Source of the DNA: JBBQVS01 sp964250805
GTDB lineage: Bacteria; Chloroflexota; Ktedonobacteria; Ktedonobacterales; Ktedonobacteraceae
DNA: 26,481 nt
Direction of reading: 5' to 3'
Assembly (NCBI GenBank): GCA_964250805.1
Contig: CAXUHG010000076.1
Location: forward strand, 1 to 26,481
Part shown: piece by piece, positions 6,358 through 15,013 of the stretch
How positions within the stretch are numbered: the stretch's first letter is position 1
Layout of the letters: each line of letters starts with the position of its first letter
The notes under the pieces: generated by a model
What the model was told of the DNA's origin: nothing
The model's input: only the letters and a program-made list of their open reading frames with translations
The model's database searches: none
Made by a program: the position numbers and the translations under genes

Positions 6358-7353
6358 ATGACATCGGGAACGACTACAGAGAATACCGTTCTGATTGTTG
6401 GCATTCGCTTTCGTCCTGCTGGTCGCATCTACTACTTTGATCCGCAAGACAAAAGCTATAACACAGGGCAATATGTCGTCGTCGAAACAGTACGCGGCAT
6501 GGAGGCTGGACGCGTGGTGATCGCGTCCAAGAAAATGGCGGCAGACGACCTCAGCGACCCGCTTAAACCGATACTTCGCCTCGCAACCGAAGACGAATTG
6601 CGTATGATGCTCTCTTTCAAGGGAAAAGAGAAAGAGGCGGTGGTAATCTGTGGAGAGCGTGTGATTCAGCATAAGCTCCCGATGAAGCTTGTCGAAGCCG
6701 AATATACCTTCGATGGCAGCCGTCTGACATTTTATTTTACCGCCGAGGAGCGCGTCGATTTTCGTGCCCTGGTACGCGATCTCGCCGCCACCTTTCGGAC
6801 GCGCATCGAGCTACGACAGATTGGGGCTCGCGATCAGGCAAAGCAACAAGGTGGTATTGGACCATGTGGCAAGACGCTCTGCTGTAGCTCCTGGATTACC
6901 GATTTTGGTGTTGTCTCAATTAAGATGGCAAAAGAGCAAGGTCTACCGCTGAATCCATCGAAAATTTCTGGTGTCTGTGGTCGGCTCCTCTGCTGCCTTT
7001 CTTATGAAAATGATAACTACATACAGGCAAAACAGCAGATGCCACAAATTGGCTCCATGCTCTCGACGCCCGGAGGGGCTGGTAAAGTCGTCTCGGTCAA
7101 CGTGCCGAAAGACTCCGTCGAGGTGATGCTCGAAAGCGGAGCGACGATTCAAGTACCCGTGAGCATACCGGAGGCGAGTGAAACGGCAACCTGTAAGACA
7201 GGCGGTTGCTCTAGTTGTGGTGTCAAAGGCGGAGGTTCCTGTGGTAGTGGCTGCTCTTGCGGAAGTGGTGGGGGTGGCTGTAAGACTCAAGGAGGCGGCT
7301 GTGGTTCGTGTGGCATAAAAAAAACAAAAACTTCAGGTGTAACAAAGGAATGA
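6358..7353 (+). CDS. PSP1 C-terminal-domain (YaaT-like) protein with Gly/Cys-rich tail
   Basis: The protein carries the PSP1 domain seen in Bacillus YaaT, a factor affecting sporulation phosphorelay, biofilm and RNA decay through the Y-complex. Diagnostic features are VVVETVRGMEAGRVV near the N-terminus, VDFRALVRDLAATFRTRIELRQIG in the middle, and the conserved cysteine pattern CGKTLCCSSW with ISGVCGRLLCCLSYE. After a small beta domain (about 235-275) comes an unusual tail from about residue 277. It holds nine cysteines in a glycine/serine-rich run (GGCSSCG, GSGCSCGSG, GGCGSCG) and ends with lysines. This could bind metal or an Fe-S cofactor; that is inference. The ATG at 6358 has only a weak purine-rich ribosome site. 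The SPFH gene starts 22 nt downstream and may share its transcript. Confidence 0.88.
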   Translation: MTSGTTTENTVLIVGIRFRPAGRIYYFDPQDKSYNTGQYVVVETVRGMEAGRVVIASKKMAADDLSDPLKPILRLATEDELRMMLSFKGKEKEAVVICGERVIQHKLPMKLVEAEYTFDGSRLTFYFTAEERVDFRALVRDLAATFRTRIELRQIGARDQAKQQGGIGPCGKTLCCSSWITDFGVVSIKMAKEQGLPLNPSKISGVCGRLLCCLSYENDNYIQAKQQMPQIGSMLSTPGGAGKVVSVNVPKDSVEVMLESGATIQVPVSIPEASETATCKTGGCSSCGVKGGGSCGSGCSCGSGGGGCKTQGGGCGSCGIKKTKTSGVTKE

Positions 7354-7375
7354 TGAGAGGAAGGTATACATACTT

Positions 7376-8923
7376 ATGCCTTTAGACAGGAAAGACTCAG
7401 GTGCTACCTGGCAAGGTCCTCAATCTTATAAAATTACTGAGGTTCCGCCAGATGAGCTGTGGGAACCATCGGATGAAGAACCTACTTCGCCTGATTCGGC
7501 AGAGCAAGAACTCTATACTGAGCCGACCGATACTAGCGGACTCCATCTCAACGCAGACTATCAGGATGAGGATGAAACGCAACCATCTTCTGCACGAGCG
7601 GAACTTTTTAATCAGTTCGGCTACTATGCCTCGTTTATTCTGACACCACTGCTCTTCGCACTTCTGACCAGTCTTCTTGTGTTACCTATTGTGGCAACGG
7701 GACATGCGAAACTTCCCCCACAAACACTTATTCCCCTTGCTGTTATTATTGTTGTTATCGCGCTCGCTCAAGGCGTTGCTATCTACTATGCAGGTACAAA
7801 TAATGGCCTATGGGCTATTTATACTGTTGTAGGATTTTTCCTTTTTATACTTATTGGCTGTTTCGCTCTCTTCGGCCCCGTCGCGGGTATTATTACCTTA
7901 ATTCTGCTTATCGGCCTCACTATATTTCTCGCACGACAGTATATTCGCTCCGTCCCCGAAGGCTTCGTAGACATTGTGCGCTCCTTCGGCAGGTATAGCC
8001 GCACCCTCTACCCTGGCTTCAACGTTCTTCTGCCCTGGGAAAAAGTGTCGGACCATCTACGCACAATTGAGACGGTGTGGCAAACTCCCATACAGCGCGT
8101 GCAGATGACCCGCGATGAAGACGTTTTATTGCGCGGCACCATCACCTACCACCTACAACCTGAAGACGCTCACCTTGCCGTAACCAACGTGCAAAACTGG
8201 GAAACCAGCCTGCACAATCTCTTCATCACGGCACTACAAACCGTCGCCGCAACCTTTACACCGGAAGACTTTATCGCGTGGCCTCAAGGCATGCATACGC
8301 GACCAACGCATGGGAGCGTGATGCCACTAGCCGAGGGTGAACCACGCTGGGAGCAGGTAAACGGCCTCGTGTTCCAGCGCATTCGTGACAGAGTAGCTCT
8401 CTGGGGTGTCCTTATCAACGAAGTGCGCATGCACGACATTATCCTGGCGTCGCACGAAATCGCTGCTAAGATGCATGACACAACCGTACCTGTCGCGCAA
8501 CCACAACCACAGGTGCAACAACCATCCGTGCCAAAAGCCGCCTCAAAGCAGACGGCTCCTCAACAAGCAGTCAAGCAAACAGTGCCACAACCCGCGCCTG
8601 TACCAGAGGCAGTAGCCCCCATTCCAAAGGGTCTGAAAGAAGAGACCTTGCGCCAAGCGTACTTGGCGGTTAAGAATGGCAGTATCAAAGAGCCAGAAAC
8701 CATTCGCAATCTCGCAGCCCAGTTCGACACCGTTGCTCGCACACCAGAATTGAACGACACATTTACATTTGACGCGGCACGCGCCGCCGCCAATCTCTAC
8801 GCCCAAGCAGACCGACGTGAGGAAGAGATAGATGCCAATGCTGGTACCCTCTTCACCGATGAAACAAAGCTCGACTGGAACGTTCGCCGTCCAACCGACG
8901 AAAATCTCATGGCTGGCGGCTGA
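7376..8923 (+). CDS. SPFH/band-7 domain protein with four N-terminal TM helices
   Basis: The 515-residue protein has an acidic, disordered N-terminus (1-75). Hydrophobic helices follow at about 82-107, 118-138, 145-166 and 169-186. An SPFH (stomatin/prohibitin/flotillin) domain then begins at RQYIRSVPEGFVDIVRSFG and extends to about residue 370, with YPGFNVLLPWEKV, TIETVWQTP and the EDVLLRGTITYHL strand. A Gln/Pro-rich linker (about 378-425) leads to a C-terminal helical part with EETLRQAYLAVKNGSIKEPETI. Such proteins form oligomeric scaffolds on the inner membrane face. Four TM helices before the SPFH domain are more than the single anchor of typical bacterial flotillins. A GAGGAAGG ribosome site lies about 11 nt before the ATG. 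A bidirectional terminator follows. Confidence 0.82.
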   Translation: MPLDRKDSGATWQGPQSYKITEVPPDELWEPSDEEPTSPDSAEQELYTEPTDTSGLHLNADYQDEDETQPSSARAELFNQFGYYASFILTPLLFALLTSLLVLPIVATGHAKLPPQTLIPLAVIIVVIALAQGVAIYYAGTNNGLWAIYTVVGFFLFILIGCFALFGPVAGIITLILLIGLTIFLARQYIRSVPEGFVDIVRSFGRYSRTLYPGFNVLLPWEKVSDHLRTIETVWQTPIQRVQMTRDEDVLLRGTITYHLQPEDAHLAVTNVQNWETSLHNLFITALQTVAATFTPEDFIAWPQGMHTRPTHGSVMPLAEGEPRWEQVNGLVFQRIRDRVALWGVLINEVRMHDIILASHEIAAKMHDTTVPVAQPQPQVQQPSVPKAASKQTAPQQAVKQTVPQPAPVPEAVAPIPKGLKEETLRQAYLAVKNGSIKEPETIRNLAAQFDTVARTPELNDTFTFDAARAAANLYAQADRREEEIDANAGTLFTDETKLDWNVRRPTDENLMAGG

Positions 8924-8929
8924 TTTTTC

Positions 8930-8987
8930 CAGAAAAAGAATGTCTGTGCAGTGCAATTGCACTGCATGGACGGACATTCTTTTTCTG
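8930..8987. terminator. Bidirectional terminator between convergent genes
   Basis: CAGAAAAAGAATGTC (8930-8944) pairs with 8973-8987. Within it lies the perfect 20-nt palindrome TGCAGTGCAATTGCACTGCA (8947-8966). The outer stem provides T-rich ends on both strands (CTTTTTCTG to the right, the equivalent to the left). It lies between the SPFH stop at 8923 and the convergent gene ending at 8994. Confidence 0.8.
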
Positions 8988-8993
8988 ATACAG

Positions 8994-9515
8994 TTATTTC
9001 CGTACGAGTGTTGTAGCAACCTTCTCAGCTTGCCCTGACTCCATCGAGCGCAGAGCAGCGACTGCCTCGTTTGAGACAACCTTGTTCGCTTCTGGATCGA
9101 ACACCACATCGTCGCGCTTACAATATCTGAGCTTGTTCCATGCAGCCGTTGCACGATCCCATTCGGGAAAACGCTCCGTCGCCTCGGCGTCGCCCTTTAC
9201 TACGCGTTGGAACGCGATATAGGATGTCACGAGCGCACTTACAATACTGATGAGCGTCAAAGAAACCAGCACAACCATCCAGAACGGGTTGAAGCTAGCC
9301 TCTAGTCCTCCAATAAGTATGATAATGAGTAAGACAAAAATACCTACGAGAGCAGCACATACAATAATGTAAGGCATCATTGCGACGGTACGCGTCGGCA
9401 TGTCGGGCGGTGCCGCTCGCGCAACCCCCGCATCGTATGCCTGCTGCATCGTCATTACCATATCGCTTTGATGGCAGACAGGACACGTTGGATTTTCTAC
9501 TTCGGCAGATGCCAT
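8994..9515 (-). CDS. Hypothetical zinc-ribbon membrane protein, two TM helices
   Basis: The 173-residue protein begins with a half zinc ribbon, CPVC (Cys11, Cys14), and a MVMTMQQAYDAG stretch. Two transmembrane helices follow at about 47-70 and 77-99. A cytoplasmic C-terminal part contains WNKLRYCKRDDVVFDPEANK, which resembles the second half of a zinc ribbon but has a single cysteine. This type of CPVC-TM-TM-YCxRDD protein recurs as a conserved hypothetical in related bacteria; I know no function. The start is well supported: AGGAGG lies 9 nt before the ATG. It is divergent from the kinase-WD40 gene. Confidence 0.75.
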   Translation of the reverse strand: MASAEVENPTCPVCHQSDMVMTMQQAYDAGVARAAPPDMPTRTVAMMPYIIVCAALVGIFVLLIIILIGGLEASFNPFWMVVLVSLTLISIVSALVTSYIAFQRVVKGDAEATERFPEWDRATAAWNKLRYCKRDDVVFDPEANKVVSNEAVAALRSMESGQAEKVATTLVRK

Positions 9516-9607
9516 AAAATAAACCCTCCTTATAGAGAATACATATCGCTCGAACGGGAATACATATATTGAGCAAAAGTCGCTCTATTTATTTCTTTGT
9601 CACTGGT

Positions 9608-9636
9608 AGCATAACACGTTGTCGCGCTTTCGACAA
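9608..9636 (-). promoter_or_regulatory. Candidate promoter for the zinc-ribbon membrane protein
   Basis: On the minus strand TTGTCG (9636-9631) and TATGCT (9613-9608) have a 17-nt spacer. Each matches consensus at 4 of 6. The -35 half also forms one side of a small hairpin (9619-9636). Confidence 0.35.
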
Positions 9637-9670
9637 TATTTTTTGCGTTTCAACAGAGCTTTTTCCTCTC

Positions 9671-9699
9671 TTGACAACCTTCGAGAGATGTATTACTGT
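9671..9699 (+). promoter_or_regulatory. Candidate promoter for the kinase-WD40 gene
   Basis: A perfect TTGACA stands at 9671-9676. At 17 nt spacing the -10 is TACTGT (9694-9699), a poor match. GATAAT at 9706-9711 is a better box but is 29 nt away. The -35 is convincing and the -10 is not. Confidence 0.35.
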
Positions 9700-9754
9700 A
9701 CTCCTGATAATAAGAATGTGAACAAATGTTTGATTGAAAGGAGAACACTTCGGC

Positions 9755-11773
9755 ATGACCCTTCCGTCTTACCTTTTTTGCGATACCTGTGGCGCGGCTA
9801 ATCGCATACAGGCCACCTTTTGTAAGGCATGTGGTTATGTCCTCTCTCCTGCATCCGCTAGCAACTCCATGTCCCCCAACTCCACCACATTTACAGGCTT
9901 GCTCACACAAAAACACATTTTGAAGCAACGCTACCTCATACAAGCACAGGTGGGACGCGGCGGCTTTGGTGCTGTGTACAAGGCAGCCGATACTCTGCTT
10001 GGCAATCGGCTCGTCGCGGTCAAAGAGATGAGCCAGAGCAATATGGACGCCCAGGAATTAGCCGAGGCCACTGCGACATTCAAGCGCGAAGCTCTCATGC
10101 TCGCCTGCCTGAAACATCCCAATCTGCCACACATCTACGATCAATTCACAGATGCGGGTCGCTCGTATCTCGTGATGGACTTTATTGAGGGCAAGACGCT
10201 GGAAGAACATCTAGTAGATTTGCAGGGAGCATTGTTGCCGATTTCTAAAACGCTCGCCATCGCGCTACAACTCTGTGATGTCCTCATCTACCTGCACTCA
10301 CAGCAACCGCCAATTATTTTCCGTGATCTCAAACCCGCGAACGTGATGCTCACGCTCTCAGGTCATATTTACTTGATTGACTTTGGCATAGCACGCCACT
10401 TCAAACCGGGGCAGACAAAAGATACCACCGCCCTCGGCTCCACAGGCTATGCCGCGCCTGAACAATACGGCAAGGCACAGTCAACGGCGCGTGCCGATAT
10501 CTATGGCCTCGGCGCAACACTTCATCAACTTCTCACAGGACACGATCCATCAGAGTCACCCTTTACCTTCGTCCCCGTTGCGCTGAAAAATTCGCCCACG
10601 CTTGCAGGTCTCGACACGCTCATCGCCAGCATGGTAAGCGTGGATAGTAATAAACGTCCCGCCAGCGTCTTGCTCGTCAAACAGGCATTGCAGCGTATCG
10701 CTATACAGCACGAAGCAGGGCTGAAACAGCATGTAGCGAGTACAATGCCTCCTATACCCCCAAAAACGCCAAAGGGCACAAAAGGCACTGCTATGCCACA
10801 GATACGACCAATGGCAAACATGCTGTTCGTGTGCGTTGGACATAGTAGTCGTGTTACTGCGTTAGGATGGTCTCCTAATGGAAAGTGGATTGCGTCGGCA
10901 AGCTATGACAAAACGGTGCAAGTCTGGGATGCCACAAATGGCAAGCAGTTATTGACCTACAAAGAGCATCGCGGGCACGTCAACGCGCTCTGCTGGTCGC
11001 CCGATAATATGCGTATCGCCTCCGCCAGCGATGACGGAACAGTACGTATCTGGAATCCGACAACAGGTAGTACGCTCTTTACCTATCAGGGACACATCGG
11101 TCCCGTCAACACACTCTCGTGGTCGCCTTCGCTCTCGGCCTATGGAAACAACACACCTGCACAGATCGCTTCGGCGGGTGCGGATAAGACGGTTCAGATT
11201 TGGGATGCTACAACAGGTATTGTGCATTATGTTTTCCGTAATCACACCGATGCCTTGCATACTGTCGCATGGTCGCCCGATGGAAAACGTATCGCCTCCG
11301 CTGGCGAAGACCGTACCGTACTGCTCTGGTATCCTGTGAAGGAGCTGCCAAAAAAATCGTTCTTCAACACCCTCACCTCTATTCTCTCGCTACAACGCGA
11401 CGTGCTGCCCTTGCGCGGACATAACGAACGCGTCAATAGCATCGCATGGTCGCCTGATAGCCGTTATATCGCCTCCGCTAGCAGCGATCACTTAATTCTG
11501 ATACGCGATACAACAACTGGAGCAACGCTACATACCTATGGCATGCATAGCAAAGGCATGAAAAATTGTGTCTCATGGTCGCCTAATGGCAAACATGTTG
11601 CCTCCGGCAGTAACGACAAGACGGTAGATATCTGGAGTGTGATGGCAAAGAAAGTAAACTTCACCTATCACGGTCATAGTGGATATGTTACCGCCGTTGC
11701 ATGGTCTCCCGATGGCACACGCCTTGCCTCCGCAAGCGTTGATCGCACAGTGCAAGTGTGGCAAGCGGTGTAA
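9755..11773 (+). CDS. Zinc-ribbon Ser/Thr protein kinase with seven WD40 repeats
   Basis: The 672-residue protein has four parts. The first is an N-terminal zinc ribbon (Cys9, Cys12, Cys23, Cys26). The second is a Hanks-type kinase domain at about 58-320 with GRGGFGAVYKA, Lys90, Glu112, catalytic FRDLKPAN (Asp191, Asn196), DFG 209-211 and APE 234-236. The third is a Pro/Lys linker (331-352). The last is seven WD40 repeats (about 360-672), enough for one closed propeller, each with a WSPxGxxIASAS-type core and DKTVQVW-type ending. His of HRD is replaced by Phe, as in the second kinase at 15014. No transmembrane helix is present, so this is a cytoplasmic kinase whose propeller probably binds partner proteins. 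ATG 9755 is chosen because AAGGAG lies 11 nt before it; a TTG at 9734 is upstream in frame. It converges on the L,D-transpeptidase gene with 19 nt between. Confidence 0.92.
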   Translation: MTLPSYLFCDTCGAANRIQATFCKACGYVLSPASASNSMSPNSTTFTGLLTQKHILKQRYLIQAQVGRGGFGAVYKAADTLLGNRLVAVKEMSQSNMDAQELAEATATFKREALMLACLKHPNLPHIYDQFTDAGRSYLVMDFIEGKTLEEHLVDLQGALLPISKTLAIALQLCDVLIYLHSQQPPIIFRDLKPANVMLTLSGHIYLIDFGIARHFKPGQTKDTTALGSTGYAAPEQYGKAQSTARADIYGLGATLHQLLTGHDPSESPFTFVPVALKNSPTLAGLDTLIASMVSVDSNKRPASVLLVKQALQRIAIQHEAGLKQHVASTMPPIPPKTPKGTKGTAMPQIRPMANMLFVCVGHSSRVTALGWSPNGKWIASASYDKTVQVWDATNGKQLLTYKEHRGHVNALCWSPDNMRIASASDDGTVRIWNPTTGSTLFTYQGHIGPVNTLSWSPSLSAYGNNTPAQIASAGADKTVQIWDATTGIVHYVFRNHTDALHTVAWSPDGKRIASAGEDRTVLLWYPVKELPKKSFFNTLTSILSLQRDVLPLRGHNERVNSIAWSPDSRYIASASSDHLILIRDTTTGATLHTYGMHSKGMKNCVSWSPNGKHVASGSNDKTVDIWSVMAKKVNFTYHGHSGYVTAVAWSPDGTRLASASVDRTVQVWQAV

Positions 11774-11792
11774 CTGTATATCTCAACTGTTG

Positions 11793-12467
11793 CTAATAAA
11801 TGACAATCGAGGTATTCCAATCTGTATGGGCATAGACCCAGCCCGCATCATTTTCTTGCAGATTAACGCAGCCATGACTTCCATCGAAGTTATATGCCGT
11901 CGTTCCGCTTGCATCCTCGTGCGGAAATTGTGTACCTGGACCAAAGTTGGCACGCCAGGGAGCATCATGGACAAAGTAGCCTCCATAGTGATAGAGAATG
12001 GCATAGTTGATGGGCGTATCTGGAAACCAGTAAGGCGAACTTTTGGGTTCTGCCGCTGTAAAGATAATTGGCGATTTGCGGTCTAACACCGACCATACCC
12101 CAGGAAGTGAAGGCAATTCCTGGCGACCCGTTGTGACGTGATACGAGTTCACAAGGATACCATTTTGATAGACGCGCATGGCTTGCTCAACCAATGAGAC
12201 GACGAGTACCTGTTTCTTGGAAAGATGGTAATGGTCTAACATCTGCTTGTCAGTGGCATGAACCTGATTATAGGACGTTTGATCATTGTAGTCCTGCTCG
12301 AACAGGTGCAAATTGAACAGTGCATTGTCTGTCTCAGCAATTACCGACTCAAAGCCTGTCGTTGTATCAGTACTTGCAAGGTCACTATCCAATCCTGCAC
12401 CGATACCAGCATTCATGTACCCGTTGTCGAGTGCGTACACACGACCATCACGAGCATCGTTATATGG
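11793..12467 (-). CDS. L,D-transpeptidase (YkuD) catalytic part, 5' side cut by scaffold gap
   Basis: This is the C-terminal part of an L,D-transpeptidase, which makes 3-3 cross-links in peptidoglycan or attaches proteins to it outside the membrane. The YkuD domain is visible from KQVLVVSLVEQAMRVYQNG through the strand SYHVTTGRQELPSLPGVWSV, YGGYFVHDAPWR (catalytic His region) and the signature SHGCVN with the nucleophilic Cys. Reading upstream, the frame stays open to the gap at 12468 (PYNDARDGRVYALDNGY before the gap). It is therefore the 3' half of the gene whose 5' half is 12568-13639. The unknown gap length explains the apparent frame difference. A GTG at 12440 could be mistaken for a start but has no ribosome site. 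Confidence 0.88.
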   Translation of the reverse strand, partial: PYNDARDGRVYALDNGYMNAGIGAGLDSDLASTDTTTGFESVIAETDNALFNLHLFEQDYNDQTSYNQVHATDKQMLDHYHLSKKQVLVVSLVEQAMRVYQNGILVNSYHVTTGRQELPSLPGVWSVLDRKSPIIFTAAEPKSSPYWFPDTPINYAILYHYGGYFVHDAPWRANFGPGTQFPHEDASGTTAYNFDGSHGCVNLQENDAGWVYAHTDWNTSIVIY

Positions 12468-12567
12468 NNNNNNNNNNNNNNNNNNNNNNNNNNNNNNNNN
12501 NNNNNNNNNNNNNNNNNNNNNNNNNNNNNNNNNNNNNNNNNNNNNNNNNNNNNNNNNNNNNNNNNNN
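12468..12567. other. Scaffold gap (100 N)
   Basis: Exactly 100 N, the customary placeholder for a gap of unknown size. It interrupts the zinc ribbon-TM-L,D-transpeptidase gene. Confidence 0.99.
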
Positions 12568-13639
12568 TCTCAAGCTCGTTCAATTTCGTCAGACTAATGT
12601 ACGGGAATGCCTGAACCGAAGTCACGACTATTTGCTGGTATTGCACATCAATCTGTGCATCCAGATTTTGAAAATCGTCTGCTCGCGTCGCACTATTAAA
12701 AAGTTGCACGTCATTGTCGTATTGGAACTGCATCGCGGTTATATCAAGATGAGCATTCCCCATTTTTATAAGAGTATCATGAAAATCAGTAAGTTTGGTG
12801 GACGTAAATGTCATCAAGCTTAATGATTGAAGAGAGAGACGCGCACTTGTACTGATTGCAGCATACTCGCTTGGTAGATGTGCAGACGAAAGCAAGAGTT
12901 GGTCCTGACTAAATTGCTGTAGAAAAAATTGAGCGTTTCCAATACCCTGTATACCCCCTGCTGAAAGAGCAGTCTGAAAATTCTGCATGTCTTGTTGAGC
13001 TTGTACCTGAAATTGCTCAGTAATAGAGGCCATAGTTTTTGTTACTTGCGAGGACAAATTGCGGTAGCTACGTGCAAGATTTTGATAATACGCTATAGCA
13101 GATGAGGAAGATAAAAGTACAAAAGGTGTATACGAACGCTCTAACTTCTGTTCTTGTGTAAGAACAGGTTGTAAAAAAACAGTGGGCACGCCAATGGAGC
13201 GAGCCTGTCGAAGGAGGGAATCGAGCTGTCCCTTGCTCGCGCTCGCCTGCCGTTGTTCTGCAGGAGCGTTGTTCTGGCTCATAACTCCATAAAGAAGGAC
13301 AGTAATGAGAAGTACAAGTCCTATACCACAACCTACCTTTACAAGCATACTCTTTGTAGAGAATTTCCTCGATATTACATGTCTCGTTTGTTTCTTTTGC
13401 TCACCTTCTTGTAACTTAGGCACTAAAGACTGTGGCAAAGATGTCTTTAGATGGAGCTTTTGCGGTAAAGAGACTCGTACCGTTGCATCACTTTCTGGTA
13501 GCTGATTTTCATTGGCGGATTGGCTCTCCACCACGTCCATCTTTGCACCACAGCGTGAGCAGAAACGCTGTTGGTCAACAGTCTTTTTCGCTCCACAGAC
13601 GATGCAGGAGCGTTGTGTTAGAATAGCATGGTGCGTCAT
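12568..13639 (-). CDS. N-terminal part of the same L,D-transpeptidase: zinc ribbon, TM helix, extracytoplasmic helices
   Basis: Starting at ATG 13639 (AAGGAGAGG just upstream), the protein opens with a four-cysteine zinc ribbon (Cys12, Cys15, Cys27, Cys30). It continues with a charged linker and a transmembrane helix at about 99-120. A mostly helical Gln/Ser-rich region then runs up to the gap at about residue 357. The ribbon precedes the TM helix, so it should be cytoplasmic and the rest outside, consistent with the YkuD domain on the other side of the gap. The combined protein would have about 580 residues or more. Zinc ribbon plus L,D-transpeptidase in one chain is uncommon. Transcription is in the same direction as the ferritin-like gene, 98 nt downstream of it. 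Confidence 0.8.
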
Positions 13640-13737
13640 AGCCCCTCTCCTTCCTCTTTTTTCGCCTCCTATATATGTGTACTCAGCAAGAATATTGCTC
13701 GCACAAAGTACACATACATAAGAAGAGAGTTTGTTAA

Positions 13738-14583
13738 CTAGCCATTTCCTACGGCAGTTGTAGCACTCAGCGAGAATGGTTTTAACTGCTCTACTCCTGC
13801 ACCAGAGGTATCTACCTGCTGATAGGTATAGCTATTGCCAGACATTGGACTAAGGTATCCAGCTTTCTGAACAAGTGCCGGTGCAGCACCAACCGATGTT
13901 ACCAATACAGGAGTGAAGGCCCAGTTGTCGGCTGGGACAAGCCCACCAATCACACGTCCCAGAGCGCGATGCTCGGACTCGACAGTAGCAATCTGACCAG
14001 CAATTTGTGCAAGGTCGGGTCGCCCTAACTGCGCGAACTCCATGATCGCTGCAAGAAATGCAGAGTCAAACACGCCCTCTAGTTGCTGCTGAGTTGCAAT
14101 AAACGTCTTCAGATCAGTAAACGTCTGCGGCCCTTGTGGAAAACTGAACGTGTCGGCAAGCGATTTACCACCGTTAGCCGTAAAGAATAGCTGATGAATC
14201 TGTTCCTCTACAAGTGCCGCCTTCAGGTAGGCAAGATTGTCTCCTGTGATGCCCAATTTATCGGCATTAGCAATACCATTGGTGTAAAATGTGACGGCTA
14301 ACTGCTCAGCCGTTCTTGCAACGGTCAAGATGTCTACAATCGAATCAACGGTTGGGATCGACATACTATATTGTTGCTGGCTCTGATTCCCTTCGACGCG
14401 GCTAATGTATCGTGTTCCCTTCGCATAAGCGGGAGAAACAGACAATACACCAGCACCAGCAACAACAAGACCTGCGGCTCCAGCAGCACCTCTCAACAAT
14501 GTTCTGCGAGATCGACGCGCAGCGAGCGATGGAAACGAGTGAGTAGAAGTCGCTTCCTTAGAATTTTTGTCGGACCTTTTCAA
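13738..14583 (-). CDS. Tat-exported ferritin-like domain protein
   Basis: The 281-residue protein starts with a twin-arginine signal (SRRTLLRG at 25-32, then a Gly/Ala-rich hydrophobic stretch). The likely cleavage site is after PAYA (residue 54). The mature part is a four-helix ferritin-like (Ferritin_2, DUF4439-type) bundle with di-iron ligand candidates Glu93, Glu127-x-x-His130, Glu182 or Glu169, and Glu202-x-x-His205. The Tat signal fits a protein that acquires metal before export. Substrate and role are unknown; relatives are linked to desiccation or oxidative stress. The start is a TTG at 14583, backed by AAAGGA 7 nt upstream; the nearby ATG runs into a stop. It is followed on the same strand by the L,D-transpeptidase gene. 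Confidence 0.85.
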   Translation of the reverse strand: MKRSDKNSKEATSTHSFPSLAARRSRRTLLRGAAGAAGLVVAGAGVLSVSPAYAKGTRYISRVEGNQSQQQYSMSIPTVDSIVDILTVARTAEQLAVTFYTNGIANADKLGITGDNLAYLKAALVEEQIHQLFFTANGGKSLADTFSFPQGPQTFTDLKTFIATQQQLEGVFDSAFLAAIMEFAQLGRPDLAQIAGQIATVESEHRALGRVIGGLVPADNWAFTPVLVTSVGAAPALVQKAGYLSPMSGNSYTYQQVDTSGAGVEQLKPFSLSATTAVGNG

Positions 14584-15013
14584 AGTGTCATCCTTTCATG
14601 TTATCGGTTTCTAACATGAGTCTAGCGGTCTATTCCACTAGCTATTACGATAGTATCTTGTATGCAATGCCTGCGCAGGATTCACATGAAGCGCAATCTT
14701 CCGCAAACTATGCCACCAGGAAACTTCGCCGACGCGTTCAGCAGAGCCTTTTTGTAGTAAACATACATGAGTTTGAGAAACAATCGCTTCTAAAAGTTAC
14801 TACGAACTCTAAGTGCATAGTGGATTACCATGTTTCTTTGTATAGTGTGATATACCTCTGTTTATCTTTTGTGTCCAAGCCAATGAGTACTGTATTCATG
14901 CGTATCCACCTTTATACACGGATGAAAACGTGTTAAGATGGTATAGTAAAAGATGATACAGCTAACGATAATAGAAATACACGTATCGAGTGTAATCTTG
15001 AAATAGGGAAGTT
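14584..15013. other. 430-nt intergenic region between divergent genes
   Basis: This lies between the ferritin-like gene (-) and the second kinase gene (+). I see no credible coding region, RNA gene or strong hairpin. It should hold two divergent promoters. The best plus-strand candidate is weak: TTGTGT (14869-14874), 18 nt, TATTCA (14893-14898). Confidence 0.5.

Noticed and set aside
12413..12440. Continuation of the zinc-ribbon frame across the N gap to 12413
   Set aside because: The gap length is a placeholder. The true reading frame beyond it is the YkuD frame, which stays open to the gap.
14598..14936. 112-residue frame between the ferritin-like and kinase genes
   Set aside because: No ribosome site, composition unlike a protein, and it occupies a region needed for divergent promoters.
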